From: HGM04593 sp045634365
GTDB lineage: Bacteria > Bacteroidota > Bacteroidia > Bacteroidales > Bacteroidaceae
Reading direction: 5' to 3'
Assembly (NCBI GenBank): GCA_045634365.1
Contig: JAZRAC010000016.1
Location: 1-64,000, forward strand
DNA length: 64,000 nt
The position numbers and the translations under genes are program-made. Of the stretch, positions 36,944 through 45,389 are shown one piece after another. Within the stretch, counting starts at the first letter, position 1. Each line of letters opens with the position of its first letter. The notes under the pieces are model-generated. The model was given only the letters and a program-made list of their open reading frames with translations, did not search any database and was not told where the DNA came from.

Positions 36944-38390
36944 CATATTCAATCGCATCGATTGGGTGCTTATATTGCTATTCGCCATTTTGGCCATAAT
37001 GGGGTGGATGAGCATCTGCGGGGCGAGTTACAGCTATATAGAGAGCGACTTTCTCGACTTTTTTGCACTGAGCGAGAGAACCGGCAAACAGGCAATGTGG
37101 ATGGGCGTATCCATTCTTGTGGGGCTGGTGCTCCTTTGCGTGGACAAGAACAGTTACAAGGACCTCTCACCCTTCATATACGCCGGAGCCATACTATTGG
37201 GAATAATAACCATATTCGTGGCACGCGACATAAAAGGCTCACGCTCGTGGTTGCCATTGGGCCCGTTCAGCCTGCAACCGGCCGAGTTTATGAAATTTGC
37301 CACCACCCTTGCGTTAGCCTCCATTATGGGACGATACGGCTTTAACATAAAGGACAACAGGCAATTCCTAAAATGCGTGGCAATAATACTGCTGCCTATG
37401 CTGGTGATTGTGGCGCAAAAGGAGACAGGCAGTGCCCTTGTCTATCTTTCCCTCTTTCTGGTACTCTACCGCGAGGGAATGACCGGCATTGTACTTCTTA
37501 TGGCAATAAGCGCGGTGGTCTATTTTGTCGTGGGCATAGGCTACGGCGAAACACCGGCCGACACACTGCCCATAGCCATCGGCCCCTATGCTGTCACCCT
37601 GCTCATTCAGGTCTTTTCGCTCGCAATGGTAAAATTCTGGTGCAAGCACCACAGGACATTCCTCGTATTATTTGCCATAAATGCAGGAGTGAGCCTGCTC
37701 ACCTATTGGATTGCCGTCTATCTGATAGCATTCAACATAATGGTGGTGCAGTATCTGTTGCTGGCATTCAACATAGGCTATCTGCTTGTTCAGGTACGTT
37801 TGAACAAAGAGAGCCGCAACATCTGGGTGGCAGCCTACATAATTGGAGCAATGGCCTTTTTCGGTTCCTGCGAATATGTGATGCACAATGTTCTAAAACC
37901 GCACCAGCGGGTGCGCATAGAAATACTTTTGGGGCTGAAAGAGGACCTCTCGGGAGCCGGCTACAATGTGCACCAATCGAAAATAGCCATAGGCTCGGGA
38001 GGCTTCACCGGAAAAGGCTTTCTTAACGGCACACAGACTAAACTGAAATATGTTCCCGAGCAAGATACAGATTTTATCTTCTGCACCATAGGCGAGGAGC
38101 AAGGCTTCCTTGGGTCGAGTGTCGTACTAATTATCTTTGCACTCTTTATTTTAAGGCTTATGGCACTTGCCGAGAGGCAGAATGATATATTCGGACGAGT
38201 ATATGGCTATGCGCTTGCCTCCATCTTCTTCTTCCACTTTACCATAAATGTGGGAATGGTGCTCGGCATTATGCCTGTGATAGGCATTCCGTTGCCCTTT
38301 TTCAGTTACGGAGGCTCCTCGTTCTTGGGATTTTCCATCCTGCTGTTTACTTTCCTGCGAATAGACGCCGACAGGGAGACACGAGCCTGA
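36924..38390 (+). CDS. rodA: Peptidoglycan glycosyltransferase RodA
   Basis: 488 residues, SEDS-family membrane protein with about ten or more helices; polymerises lipid II together with PBP2. Family motifs include GSRSWLPLGPFSLQPAEFMK, QKETGSALVYLSLFLVLY and the C-terminal PVIGIPLPFFSYGGSS. It is longer than the ~370-420 typical of proteobacterial RodA, mainly through extra hydrophobic sequence at about 205-330, a feature I associate with Bacteroidota RodA. Its 3' end overlaps the convergent gldH gene by 44 nt. Confidence 0.94.
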   Translation: MERRRGNIFNRIDWVLILLFAILAIMGWMSICGASYSYIESDFLDFFALSERTGKQAMWMGVSILVGLVLLCVDKNSYKDLSPFIYAGAILLGIITIFVARDIKGSRSWLPLGPFSLQPAEFMKFATTLALASIMGRYGFNIKDNRQFLKCVAIILLPMLVIVAQKETGSALVYLSLFLVLYREGMTGIVLLMAISAVVYFVVGIGYGETPADTLPIAIGPYAVTLLIQVFSLAMVKFWCKHHRTFLVLFAINAGVSLLTYWIAVYLIAFNIMVVQYLLLAFNIGYLLVQVRLNKESRNIWVAAYIIGAMAFFGSCEYVMHNVLKPHQRVRIEILLGLKEDLSGAGYNVHQSKIAIGSGGFTGKGFLNGTQTKLKYVPEQDTDFIFCTIGEEQGFLGSSVVLIIFALFILRLMALAERQNDIFGRVYGYALASIFFFHFTINVGMVLGIMPVIGIPLPFFSYGGSSFLGFSILLFTFLRIDADRETRA

Positions 38391-38850
38391 CCCCTACATC
38401 ATACACCCCGTGCAACAGAGAGTCGCTCATCAAATGGGTGAGGCGTATGTGAAAAGGATTGCAATAAGAAGTGCCCAACGAAGTTACATAATGCTCCGTC
38501 TGATACAGGACACCAGCCGTAGCCCCATTCAGCCGGCCATCGTCGTCGTATATGGCGCAACGCACAGTATCGCGACTAACCACACTGCCCGCATCGGCCG
38601 ACAGCACCTCCACCAACAGCCATAAATCCTTATAGCGATAGGCGGCACTGCAACGTACACCGGCAAAAAGTTCCACAAAGTCGGGTGCATCGTATATAAG
38701 AGTGTCGGCAAAGAGAACAGTATCGCCCTTGTGCCACTCGCCGCCAACGGAGCGGTAGGAGTGCACAAGCGAGCCGTCGCACGAGAATAGTGCAAGCACA
38801 GCCAACAATAGAAGGCTAATTCTGTTTCTGAGGTTTATCGCCCTTGCCAT
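38347..38850 (-). CDS. gldH: Gliding motility / type IX secretion lipoprotein GldH
   Basis: 167 residues from the ATG at 38850 (MARAINLRNRISLLLL), giving a lipoprotein signal with LALFSC. Longer in-frame starts reach to 39018 but lie inside the upstream gene and add an arginine-rich non-signal sequence. The body shows GldH features: HSYRSV near the lipidated Cys, then a beta-rich domain ending LLHGVYDVGVRLV. GldH is an accessory lipoprotein of the gliding/type IX system whose exact role is unsettled. The start overlaps the end of the RicT-like gene by 35 nt and the 3' end overlaps rodA by 44 nt. It is the only secretion-related gene here outside the operon at 13.6-19.5 kb. Confidence 0.85.
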   Translation of the reverse strand: MARAINLRNRISLLLLAVLALFSCDGSLVHSYRSVGGEWHKGDTVLFADTLIYDAPDFVELFAGVRCSAAYRYKDLWLLVEVLSADAGSVVSRDTVRCAIYDDDGRLNGATAGVLYQTEHYVTSLGTSYCNPFHIRLTHLMSDSLLHGVYDVGVRLVSPCRRLFAGK

Positions 38851-39982
38851 TATTATTACCGCGATGATTGTCGTGACGCTTGCCACCGTGCCCCTTTTTG
38901 CGTTTCTTGTTCTTGCCCGCATTATCGAAGCGGTTGATATTCTCCTGTTCAAGCAAGTCCACCGAGCGTTTCGTTTCGGCAACACCCGATGCATCGAGGC
39001 TCTCCGGCTTCTCGCCACGCTTGTTCATTTCTATAACCGCATTAGCCCTGCGCGCGCTTATGGTTACAAGATTGGCAGGAATATGCTTGTCGGTGGAGTA
39101 TGTAACCTCGCCACGAAGAATATCGGCCTTAAAAAAGAAATATGTACTATCGGCAGTTTCAAGCTCAATATCGCGCGAGGGGAAGGCACGCGAAGCCTCA
39201 ACGTATGCATCAACCTCGTAGTTCAAACAACATTTCAGCTTGGCACACTGCCCTGCCAACTTCTGCGGATTGAGCGAAATATCTTGGAAACGGGCCGCCG
39301 AGGTTGAAACAGATATAAAATTGGTTGTAAAGGTGGCACAGCACAATTCCCTTCCGCAAGGGCCAATTCCACCGATGCGACCCGCCTCCTGACGGGCACC
39401 AATCTGCTTCATTTCAATTTTTATCTTGAATGTATCGGCAAGCACTTTAATGAGCTGACGAAAATCGACACGATTGTCGGCAATGTAATAAAAAATAGCC
39501 TTCTGCCCATCGCCCTGATACTCAACGTCGCCAATCTTCATATCAAGATTAAGCTCCTTTGCTATCTGGCGCGAGCGTATCATTGTATCGTGCTCACGAG
39601 CCTTTGCCTCCTCGAACTTTTCAATATCCACAGGCTTTGCCTTGCGGTATATGCGTTTAAACTCACTCTCGGGGGTGAGGCGGGTCTTCTTCAACTGCAA
39701 CAGCACAAGGCGGCCGGTCATAGTAACCGTGCCAATATCGTGGCCGGGAGTAGCCTCCACGGCAACAACATCGCCCTTCTTCAACGGGAGGTTGTTGCTA
39801 TTCTTGTAATACCCCTTACGGGTGTTCTTGAACTGCACCTCCACAATATCGGTATACTCCTCGTTACCCGGTACGCCGGCCAACCAATCAAAAGTATTAA
39901 GAGGGGCATCCATCTTGCCACATCCCTCGCAGCATATACCCGCACAGTGGTTACACTCTTTATATTTCAAATTATCGTCCAT
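38816..39982 (-). CDS. ricT: PSP1-domain protein (RicT/YaaT-like)
   Basis: 388 residues. The N terminus has a cysteine cluster, CNHCAGICCEGCGK. The PSP1 domain (about 45-270) includes KKGDVVAVEATPGHDIGTV, DNRVDFRQLIKVLA and the strongly conserved GARQEAGRIGGIGPCGRELCC, followed by CAKLKCCLNYE. In Bacillus the homolog RicT/YaaT works with RicA and RicF as an iron-sulfur complex affecting RNA processing; the Bacteroidota function is unknown. The C terminus is a lysine/histidine/asparagine-rich disordered tail from about residue 355. The start directly follows the holB stop (TAAATG), suggesting translational coupling. Confidence 0.88.
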   Translation of the reverse strand: MDDNLKYKECNHCAGICCEGCGKMDAPLNTFDWLAGVPGNEEYTDIVEVQFKNTRKGYYKNSNNLPLKKGDVVAVEATPGHDIGTVTMTGRLVLLQLKKTRLTPESEFKRIYRKAKPVDIEKFEEAKAREHDTMIRSRQIAKELNLDMKIGDVEYQGDGQKAIFYYIADNRVDFRQLIKVLADTFKIKIEMKQIGARQEAGRIGGIGPCGRELCCATFTTNFISVSTSAARFQDISLNPQKLAGQCAKLKCCLNYEVDAYVEASRAFPSRDIELETADSTYFFFKADILRGEVTYSTDKHIPANLVTISARRANAVIEMNKRGEKPESLDASGVAETKRSVDLLEQENINRFDNAGKNKKRKKGHGGKRHDNHRGNNNGKGDKPQKQN

Positions 39983-41125
39983 TTAACGGTTCTTTATCCA
40001 AACAATCATCCTCAACGCAGTGTCGAAGAAGACCATTTTTGCATTAACATTCTGTTCAATATGTCGGCCGGCCTCGGAAAGTTCCTCCATTATTCCGAAA
40101 ATATTACGCTCGTTCACAAAGGGGGAGAAACGCGCAGAAAAGTTACGCTCATCGGCCGAAAGATAGAGCATTTCGTCGCGTTTGAAGTTCATTATAAAAT
40201 TCTCGCGTATCATACGCTGGCAATATTCGAGCAGGCGTTTCTGCCTTTCGCGCCCCATTGCCGCCACACGCTCGCTCCATAGTTTCATTTCGCGTATATT
40301 GCGGGCGTATGCTGCACGCATAAGCTGGGCAAAGAGTTCAAGATAGAGAGCCTTCTCCTCGTTGAGCGAGAGAAGTTCCTCGGCCTTTTCGATATTTCCG
40401 CCACACTGCTTGGAAATGAGCGCAGCATCGTCGGCTGTGAGCCCGTAACGGGTAACAAGAGCACGCTGTACATCCTCTTGCAATATGTTCGGTACATCTA
40501 TGCGCTGCGTGCGGCTCAATATTGTGGAGATTATATTGTCGGGCTCCTCCGATACAAGAACAAAGAGAGTATCCTTTGGTGGCTCCTCTATTATTTTCAG
40601 CAATTTGTTCGAGCCGGCCTCCTTCATCTTCTCGGGCAGCCATATAATAACCACCTTCCAGCCACCCTCGCGAGCGTGCATCGACAGCTTATGCAGAATT
40701 TCACCACTCTCGCGCTCATATATCATCGGCTGCTGATTATCCACATCCAGTTTCTGCAACCAAGCATCGTAGCCGAAATAGGGATTTTTTGTGAGCAGCT
40801 CGCGCCACTCCTGTATATAATCGTCGCTCACCGGTGCCGAATCGGAGCCACCGCTCTTTTTCTTCTTTACAGGAAAGACAAAATGCAGGTCGGAGTGTAT
40901 GAGTTTCTCCACCTTCACACAGGTGGGGCAAGTGCCACACGCCTCGCCGCCCCTCTTATTGCTACACAGCAGATATTTGGCAAGAGCCACAGCAATGGCA
41001 AGTTTCCCGTTGCCCCGCGGGCCGGTGATGAGCAATGCGTGAGCCAAGCGGTTCTCGTCGACACAGCGACGCAACTGCTCCACAACCCTCTCTTGCCCTA
41101 TTATGTCACCCCACGAAAAAGCCAT
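39983..41125 (-). CDS. holB: DNA polymerase III subunit delta'
   Basis: 380 residues from the ATG at 41125, whose first base is the last base of the metF stop (TGATG). The clamp-loader AAA+ domain has GPRGNGKLAIAVALA (Walker A), a zinc module with CSNKRGGEACGTCPTC, then NKLLKIIEEPP and SRTQRIDVP (sensor/SRC region). The C-terminal collar domain is present. Delta' is the stator of the clamp loader that places the sliding clamp on DNA. It is the second gene of the metF operon. Confidence 0.92.
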   Translation of the reverse strand: MAFSWGDIIGQERVVEQLRRCVDENRLAHALLITGPRGNGKLAIAVALAKYLLCSNKRGGEACGTCPTCVKVEKLIHSDLHFVFPVKKKKSGGSDSAPVSDDYIQEWRELLTKNPYFGYDAWLQKLDVDNQQPMIYERESGEILHKLSMHAREGGWKVVIIWLPEKMKEAGSNKLLKIIEEPPKDTLFVLVSEEPDNIISTILSRTQRIDVPNILQEDVQRALVTRYGLTADDAALISKQCGGNIEKAEELLSLNEEKALYLELFAQLMRAAYARNIREMKLWSERVAAMGRERQKRLLEYCQRMIRENFIMNFKRDEMLYLSADERNFSARFSPFVNERNIFGIMEELSEAGRHIEQNVNAKMVFFDTALRMIVWIKNR

Positions 41126-42072
41126 CAATAAATAGTTTTTGCAATTTCATAAACACTGTCCATCGCATTTATTGTGTAAAAATGTATGCTCGGAACACCA
41201 TTCTCCATAAGTTCGCGACACTGTGCAACAGCCCACTCGCGCCCCACTTGTGCCGCAGCCGCATCGTCCTTGCACTGCTGCATTGCCCCCACAAGCTCCC
41301 CGGGCAGGTCTACACGGAAAGTCTTTGGCAACACATTCAACTGCGAAAGGCGGTGCATAGGCTTTATTCCCGGGATTATGGGAATTGTTATACCCATTGC
41401 ACGGGCACGCTCCACAAATTCAAAATACTTCCTATTATCGAAGAACATCTGTGTAACAGCATACTCGGCACCCTCGTCGGCCTTCTGTTTAAGCACAGCA
41501 AGGTCACTCTCCATATTGGGAGCCTCCTCGTGCTTTTCGGGGTAACAAGCAACGCCGCACGAAAAACGCTCGCCGCGCTCCTTCATCGGGGTACCATCGA
41601 CAAAAAATCCCTCGTTAAAGCGATTCACCTGGCGCAACAGGTCTATTGCGTGTTTGTGCGACTCGCATTGCGCCTCATTGCCACCCTTGCACTTATCGCC
41701 CCGAAGAACAAGAATATCGGTTATGCCCGACAATTGCAGATCTATGAGCACATACTCCGTTTCCGAGACAGAATAGCCGTTGCACAGAATGTGAGGCACC
41801 ACAGGAACACCGAAGCGGTGATGAATAGCCGTTGATATTGCCACTGTACCCGGGCGACGGCGTATAGTTCCGCGCTTGAACATTCCGTTGCCCATATCCA
41901 CATACACAGGCTCGCTGTGATGCGTGGTTATGTTTATATATTTTGGATTAAACTCCATCAACCGCTCAATGTCGCTAAACAGCTTCGTTGCTCCCGTACC
42001 TTTCACCGGAGGCAGCACCTCGAATGAAAAAGCGGTTTTTTCGTCGGAATTTATACTATCAATTACTCTCAT
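41125..42072 (-). CDS. metF: 5,10-methylenetetrahydrofolate reductase
   Basis: 315 residues, FAD-dependent TIM barrel that makes 5-methyltetrahydrofolate for methionine synthesis. Motifs include FSFEVLPPVKGTG (catalytic Glu), YINITTHHSEP, PHILCNGYS, LVLRGDK and AEYAVTQMFFDNRKYFEF. Residues and length match bacterial MetF. First gene of the metF-holB-ricT-gldH unit. Confidence 0.96.
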   Translation of the reverse strand: MRVIDSINSDEKTAFSFEVLPPVKGTGATKLFSDIERLMEFNPKYINITTHHSEPVYVDMGNGMFKRGTIRRRPGTVAISTAIHHRFGVPVVPHILCNGYSVSETEYVLIDLQLSGITDILVLRGDKCKGGNEAQCESHKHAIDLLRQVNRFNEGFFVDGTPMKERGERFSCGVACYPEKHEEAPNMESDLAVLKQKADEGAEYAVTQMFFDNRKYFEFVERARAMGITIPIIPGIKPMHRLSQLNVLPKTFRVDLPGELVGAMQQCKDDAAAAQVGREWAVAQCRELMENGVPSIHFYTINAMDSVYEIAKTIY

Positions 42073-42163
42073 TTATCTATTTTAACTATTGTGGAGAGGA
42101 TTCTCCTTGTGTGTATACGACACAAAAAAACACCCGCCTTTGAGGCCGTTTCTGCATCTATCG

Positions 42164-42195
42164 CAAAGTTAACGCAAAGCAGGGGTAATACAAAA
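42164..42195 (-). promoter_or_regulatory. metF promoter
   Basis: On the minus strand, TTTTG (42191-42195), 19 nt, then a perfect TAACTTTG (42164-42171). Transcription would start near 42157, leaving an ~85-nt leader with two weak hairpins and a GGAGA close to the start. I cannot assign a known riboswitch to it. Confidence 0.7.
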
Positions 42196-42228
42196 TAAAT
42201 TCCACAATTTTTGGGAAGGCCGCAAAAG

Positions 42229-42268
42229 TTTAAAAAGCAAAAGAGCGCACCGGACAAGCCGATGCGCT
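42229..42268 (-). terminator. Terminator of the PepSY-like gene pair
   Basis: On the minus strand, GAGCGCA pairs with TGCGCTC and continues with CGG/CCG, giving about an 11-bp stem with one wobble pair. It is followed by TTTTGCTTTTTAAA, 39 nt beyond the stop at 42307. Confidence 0.75.
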
Positions 42269-42306
42269 CCACCACTCAAAAACTATGATAAAATTATCGA
42301 TTGCTC

Positions 42307-42765
42307 CTAAAACTCCTCGACAGAGCTACCATCGAGTGCCACTCTAAGGTCCTTCTCAAAATTACCCTTTTCCACATTTATGCTATAATAATTGCCCGAG
42401 GGCGATTGCACAAAATCGGCATCATCGATAATATACTCCGGATAGGCGGCAAGCACAGCATCTGTAACAACCAACGGCAAAGCCGACAATGAAATATTCC
42501 ACTTCGTGAGGACCCACTGACCATTCTGCATAAAATACACATCCTTTGCCACAGCATCGTGCATAATATCCACATCAACAAGACCATTAGGCTCCAATTC
42601 ATAGCCCTTTATTACCGCACCCTCGTAATTCGTTTGAATATAGTTCAAAATAGCATCATTCAGCAACATATTGGCAATAATGCCATCGTTTTTATCATCA
42701 TCGCCACCACACGCCGTAAACACGAGCGCAGGCAACAAAAGCATTGCAAAAAAGAACCTTCTCAT
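42307..42765 (-). CDS. PepSY-like lipoprotein (BLIP-like repeat family)
   Basis: 152 residues from the ATG at 42765 (MRRFFFAMLLLP). The signal peptide has the lipobox VFTAC followed by GGDDDK, a Bacteroidota lipoprotein export signal for the cell surface. The rest consists of two PepSY-like (DUF2874/PF11396-type) units: ILNYIQTNYEGAVIKGYELE with a strand pair ending in GQWVLTKW, then VLAAYPEYIIDDADFVQSPSG. Ligand unknown. It lies 12 nt downstream of the related gene at 42778 and is co-transcribed with it. Proteins of this kind are commonly encoded beside and controlled by two-component systems in Bacteroidota. Confidence 0.8.
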   Translation of the reverse strand: MRRFFFAMLLLPALVFTACGGDDDKNDGIIANMLLNDAILNYIQTNYEGAVIKGYELEPNGLVDVDIMHDAVAKDVYFMQNGQWVLTKWNISLSALPLVVTDAVLAAYPEYIIDDADFVQSPSGNYYSINVEKGNFEKDLRVALDGSSVEEF

Positions 42766-42777
42766 AAACACACTCTA

Positions 42778-43218
42778 TCAATCGTCAATATCAATAATAT
42801 TCAATCTCTTGTCGAAAGTAAGCTCCAAGCGATTGGAGAGCTTCACCTCATAATCCCTCACGCCACGCTCTATTTTCAGAATTTTTGCATCGGGGAAATT
42901 ACTTTTCACATAATCCCTTATAGCCTGCGGAACAACCACAGCCGGAACCTCTCCGTAACGGCAATCAACATCGGTCCACGCGCCCTTGCGGTCAAACTCC
43001 AACTTAATGCCATCGGTAAATACAACCTCGTAGGATTGTTCAAGAAAGTCGCGCTCCAATTTAGCATACGAGATTTTGAGCCCTGCAAAATGAGTATTTA
43101 TAAAAGCCTGTGCAGCGGCAGGGAGAGCCTCCTTTGCAATAATCTTGTCATTGTCGGCACTTGCGTTGAAAACACCAAGAGAAAAAACAGTCGCTAATAC
43201 TAATAAAATCCTTTTCAT
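42778..43218 (-). CDS. PepSY-like periplasmic protein (BLIP-like repeat family)
   Basis: 146 residues with a signal peptide cleaved after NASA (about 21). Two PepSY-like units: AFINTHFAGLKISYAKLERD followed by YEVVFTDGIKLEFDRKG, then IRDYVKSNFPDAKILKIERG followed by YEVKLSNRLELTFDK. Each is one helix and a beta hairpin. Role unknown; perhaps it senses or buffers an envelope signal for the kinase. Its promoter region carries the same 21-nt sequence as the response-regulator gene, which makes it a probable target of that regulator. Confidence 0.83.
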   Translation of the reverse strand: MKRILLVLATVFSLGVFNASADNDKIIAKEALPAAAQAFINTHFAGLKISYAKLERDFLEQSYEVVFTDGIKLEFDRKGAWTDVDCRYGEVPAVVVPQAIRDYVKSNFPDAKILKIERGVRDYEVKLSNRLELTFDKRLNIIDIDD

Positions 43219-43301
43219 AATTTCAAAATTTAATCGTTTATACCTTTTTATTTAACACTTAACAGAGAGTTTTGTTTTTCGCCACCTCTCTATTTACAAT
43301 G

Positions 43302-43338
43302 CAAAGATTATACCCGTTTCTGAAAAGAAATTGAAATT
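43302..43338 (-). promoter_or_regulatory. Putative response-regulator operator and promoter of the PepSY-like genes
   Basis: On the minus strand, a 21-nt sequence (43318-43338; core CAATTTCTTTTCAGAA) is followed after exactly 8 nt by AATCTTTG (43302-43309), one base from TAnnTTTG. The site covers the -33 position, where no TTG exists, as expected for an activator-dependent promoter. An identical site with the same spacing precedes the response-regulator gene. Confidence 0.6.
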
Positions 43339-43379
43339 TTAAAAATTCTGCGATTTTTTTTTGAAAAAATAATTTACCG

Positions 43380-44645
43380 TCACAATTTAACCTCGAAACG
43401 ATGCTTGCCGGCCTCGAAAGAGTACTCCACATTCAATTTATAGTAACGCGCAATGGAGCCCACAAGAGCAAGGCCAAGCCCTGTGCTGCCGGTTTTTCCC
43501 TGCTTATAGAAGCGGTCGAAAAGACGTGCGGAGTCGAGCGCAGCAGTGCCGTCGTTGGCAAAAGACAAGCGACCGGCGGCAAAGAGAACCGAAATTTCGC
43601 CACCATCGGGAGAGTGAAGAAAAGCATTTTTAAGCAGATTGGTGACAAAAATTGCAGCAAGTTCCTCGTTCATCCTCACCATAATGCGGGCGGGAAGAGC
43701 CACATTGCACACAATACCCCGCTCCGCATAAACCTCGGAGTATATTTCAGCCTCCTCCCTTATGAGCTGCGCAATATTCACATCCGCAGCATCGGGGAAC
43801 TGCCCATTCTCTATTTTCGACAGCAGCAAGAGGGTGCGATTGAGGCGCACAAGCCTGCGCAGCGACTGCTGCATTTTATAAAGCTCGGCAGCCTGTTCAT
43901 CATTCAATGCAGTGCTGTTGAGCATCCACTCTATGCGGTTGCCAAGCACAGCCAGTGGCGTCTGCAATTCGTGCGAGGCGTTACCCAGAAACTCCTTCTG
44001 CTGTTCGAGGAATTTCTCGGCACGTACAATGGTACTCCTTGCACTATTCAGCAATTTTGAAAATTCCACCACCGAAGAGTCGCCGGGAAAACCCTTTACC
44101 CCCTTCCCGGGAATATACCTATCGAGCCAATCGAGCAATTTATAGAGGGGGCGCATACTGCGGTTAAACACCACTATCACAGCCAAAAAGAGAGTGAGCA
44201 CCACCGCTGCATAAAGCACCAAAATGTGCCAAAAGACCGACGAGAGCAAGTCCTCGCGCTCAAACGTGGGCATTGTAACCACCAAACGATAGGCTCTCCC
44301 CTCGTTGCCCGCAAAATGCGCCGTGAGCACACGCGCCGGCTCCGTTTCTCGTTTCTCGGGAATGTACACGAGTGAATCGCTGTATACAAAAGAGGGTGGC
44401 AACAAAGCCTCTGCACCATTCAACGGCTCTATCGAGAAGCTGTTGTTGCTGCCATCGCCCACCGCCGGAAGTTCCCTCCCCGCAAGCGTGCGACGTATTA
44501 TAAGTTCGGCATAATCTTCGAGGCTGTCATCTGCTTCATCGTTAATCTCCTGCACCATTGCAAAATAGAAAATCACCGACCACAAGGCAAGGATGGGCAG
44601 AAGAGCCACCGCCATACGCCATATTATGCTATATATCAGTTTCAT
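43380..44645 (-). CDS. Sensor histidine kinase
   Basis: 421 residues from the ATG at 44645, which overlaps the response-regulator stop (ATGA). Two membrane helices (about 10-30 and 138-160) flank a periplasmic sensor region of about 105 residues. Then come a HAMP-like linker, the dimerisation domain with phosphoacceptor H225 in NASHELQTPLAVLGNRIE, and the ATPase domain with the N box NLLKNAFLHS and the G box GSTGLGLALV. The aspartate-rich F/G1 region is short (FANDGT), as in compact kinases of this class. The stimulus is unknown; the PepSY-like neighbours suggest an envelope signal. Confidence 0.92.
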   Translation of the reverse strand: MKLIYSIIWRMAVALLPILALWSVIFYFAMVQEINDEADDSLEDYAELIIRRTLAGRELPAVGDGSNNSFSIEPLNGAEALLPPSFVYSDSLVYIPEKRETEPARVLTAHFAGNEGRAYRLVVTMPTFEREDLLSSVFWHILVLYAAVVLTLFLAVIVVFNRSMRPLYKLLDWLDRYIPGKGVKGFPGDSSVVEFSKLLNSARSTIVRAEKFLEQQKEFLGNASHELQTPLAVLGNRIEWMLNSTALNDEQAAELYKMQQSLRRLVRLNRTLLLLSKIENGQFPDAADVNIAQLIREEAEIYSEVYAERGIVCNVALPARIMVRMNEELAAIFVTNLLKNAFLHSPDGGEISVLFAAGRLSFANDGTAALDSARLFDRFYKQGKTGSTGLGLALVGSIARYYKLNVEYSFEAGKHRFEVKL

Positions 44646-45325
44646 TGTTCCGCTTCGCAAAATTTATAACCAAAGCCATAGACAGCCTTAATGTTCATTG
44701 TGGCACCCGCCTCGGCAAGTCTCTTTCTCAAATTCTTTATCTGGGCATACACAAATTGGAAATTATCGACAGCATCAATGTGGTCGCCCCACACAGCCTC
44801 GGCAAGCACCGCCTTATCCACAATGTGATTGGGGCGTTGCATAAAATAGAGCAGAATATCAAACTCCTTTTTCAAGAGAGCAATCTCCCTGCCCTCTACC
44901 GCAACAGTGCGCCCTTGCAGGTCTATCTGCACATTACCCGCAGTCATAAACCTGTTCACCGCACCACTGCCACGGCGCATCACACTCTTTATGCGTGCCG
45001 AAAGTTCGGCCATATAAAAAGGCTTTGCAAGATAGTCGTCGGCACCAAGGTCGAGCCCCGCCACCTTGTCGTCGATGGAGTCGCGTGCCGAAATTATGAT
45101 AACCCTGTCGCCCTTGTCGAGCGATTTTATATGTTCGAGCAGTTTAAGGCCGTTCCCGTCGGGCAACATAATATCGAGCAGAATACAATCGTAGCTGTAC
45201 CCCGCAATCTTGTCATCGGCATTAAAGAATGTCGATGCAGTCTCCACCAGATAACCCTCGCTGCGCAGTGCACGCGACATTATCTCGCTCAACGAAGCAT
45301 CGTCCTCTATTATAAGCAGTTTCAT
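44642..45325 (-). CDS. OmpR-family response regulator
   Basis: 227 residues. The receiver domain has the acidic pair in IIEDD, phosphoacceptor D51 in CILLDIMLPDG, and the conserved lysine in DDYLAKPF. The C-terminal winged-helix DNA-binding domain (about 130-225) has EFDILLYFMQRPNHIV and VYGFGYKF. Transcribed first, with the kinase coupled behind it. The 21-nt site immediately upstream suggests it regulates its own gene. Confidence 0.94.
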   Translation of the reverse strand: MKLLIIEDDASLSEIMSRALRSEGYLVETASTFFNADDKIAGYSYDCILLDIMLPDGNGLKLLEHIKSLDKGDRVIIISARDSIDDKVAGLDLGADDYLAKPFYMAELSARIKSVMRRGSGAVNRFMTAGNVQIDLQGRTVAVEGREIALLKKEFDILLYFMQRPNHIVDKAVLAEAVWGDHIDAVDNFQFVYAQIKNLRKRLAEAGATMNIKAVYGFGYKFCEAEQ

Positions 45326-45341
45326 AATTCAATCCTTTTTG

Positions 45342-45378
45342 CAAATAAAAACTGCAATTCTGAAAAGAAATTGAAATT
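45342..45378 (-). promoter_or_regulatory. Putative autoregulatory operator and promoter of the response-regulator gene
   Basis: The same 21-nt sequence as at 43318-43338 lies at 45358-45378 (minus strand), 8 nt upstream of TTTATTTG (45342-45349), one base from the -7 consensus. The ATG at 45325 is 16 nt further on. The site begins 11 nt from the end of rnr. Confidence 0.6.
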
Positions 45379-45389
45379 CCCGAGAATTC

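Noticed and set aside
38851..39018. Longer N terminus for GldH
   Set aside because: It overlaps the upstream gene and encodes an arginine-rich segment that would hide the lipoprotein signal starting at 38850.
42073..42163. Possible SAM riboswitch in the metF leader
   Set aside because: Only short weak hairpins are present; I cannot match the conserved core of any SAM riboswitch class.
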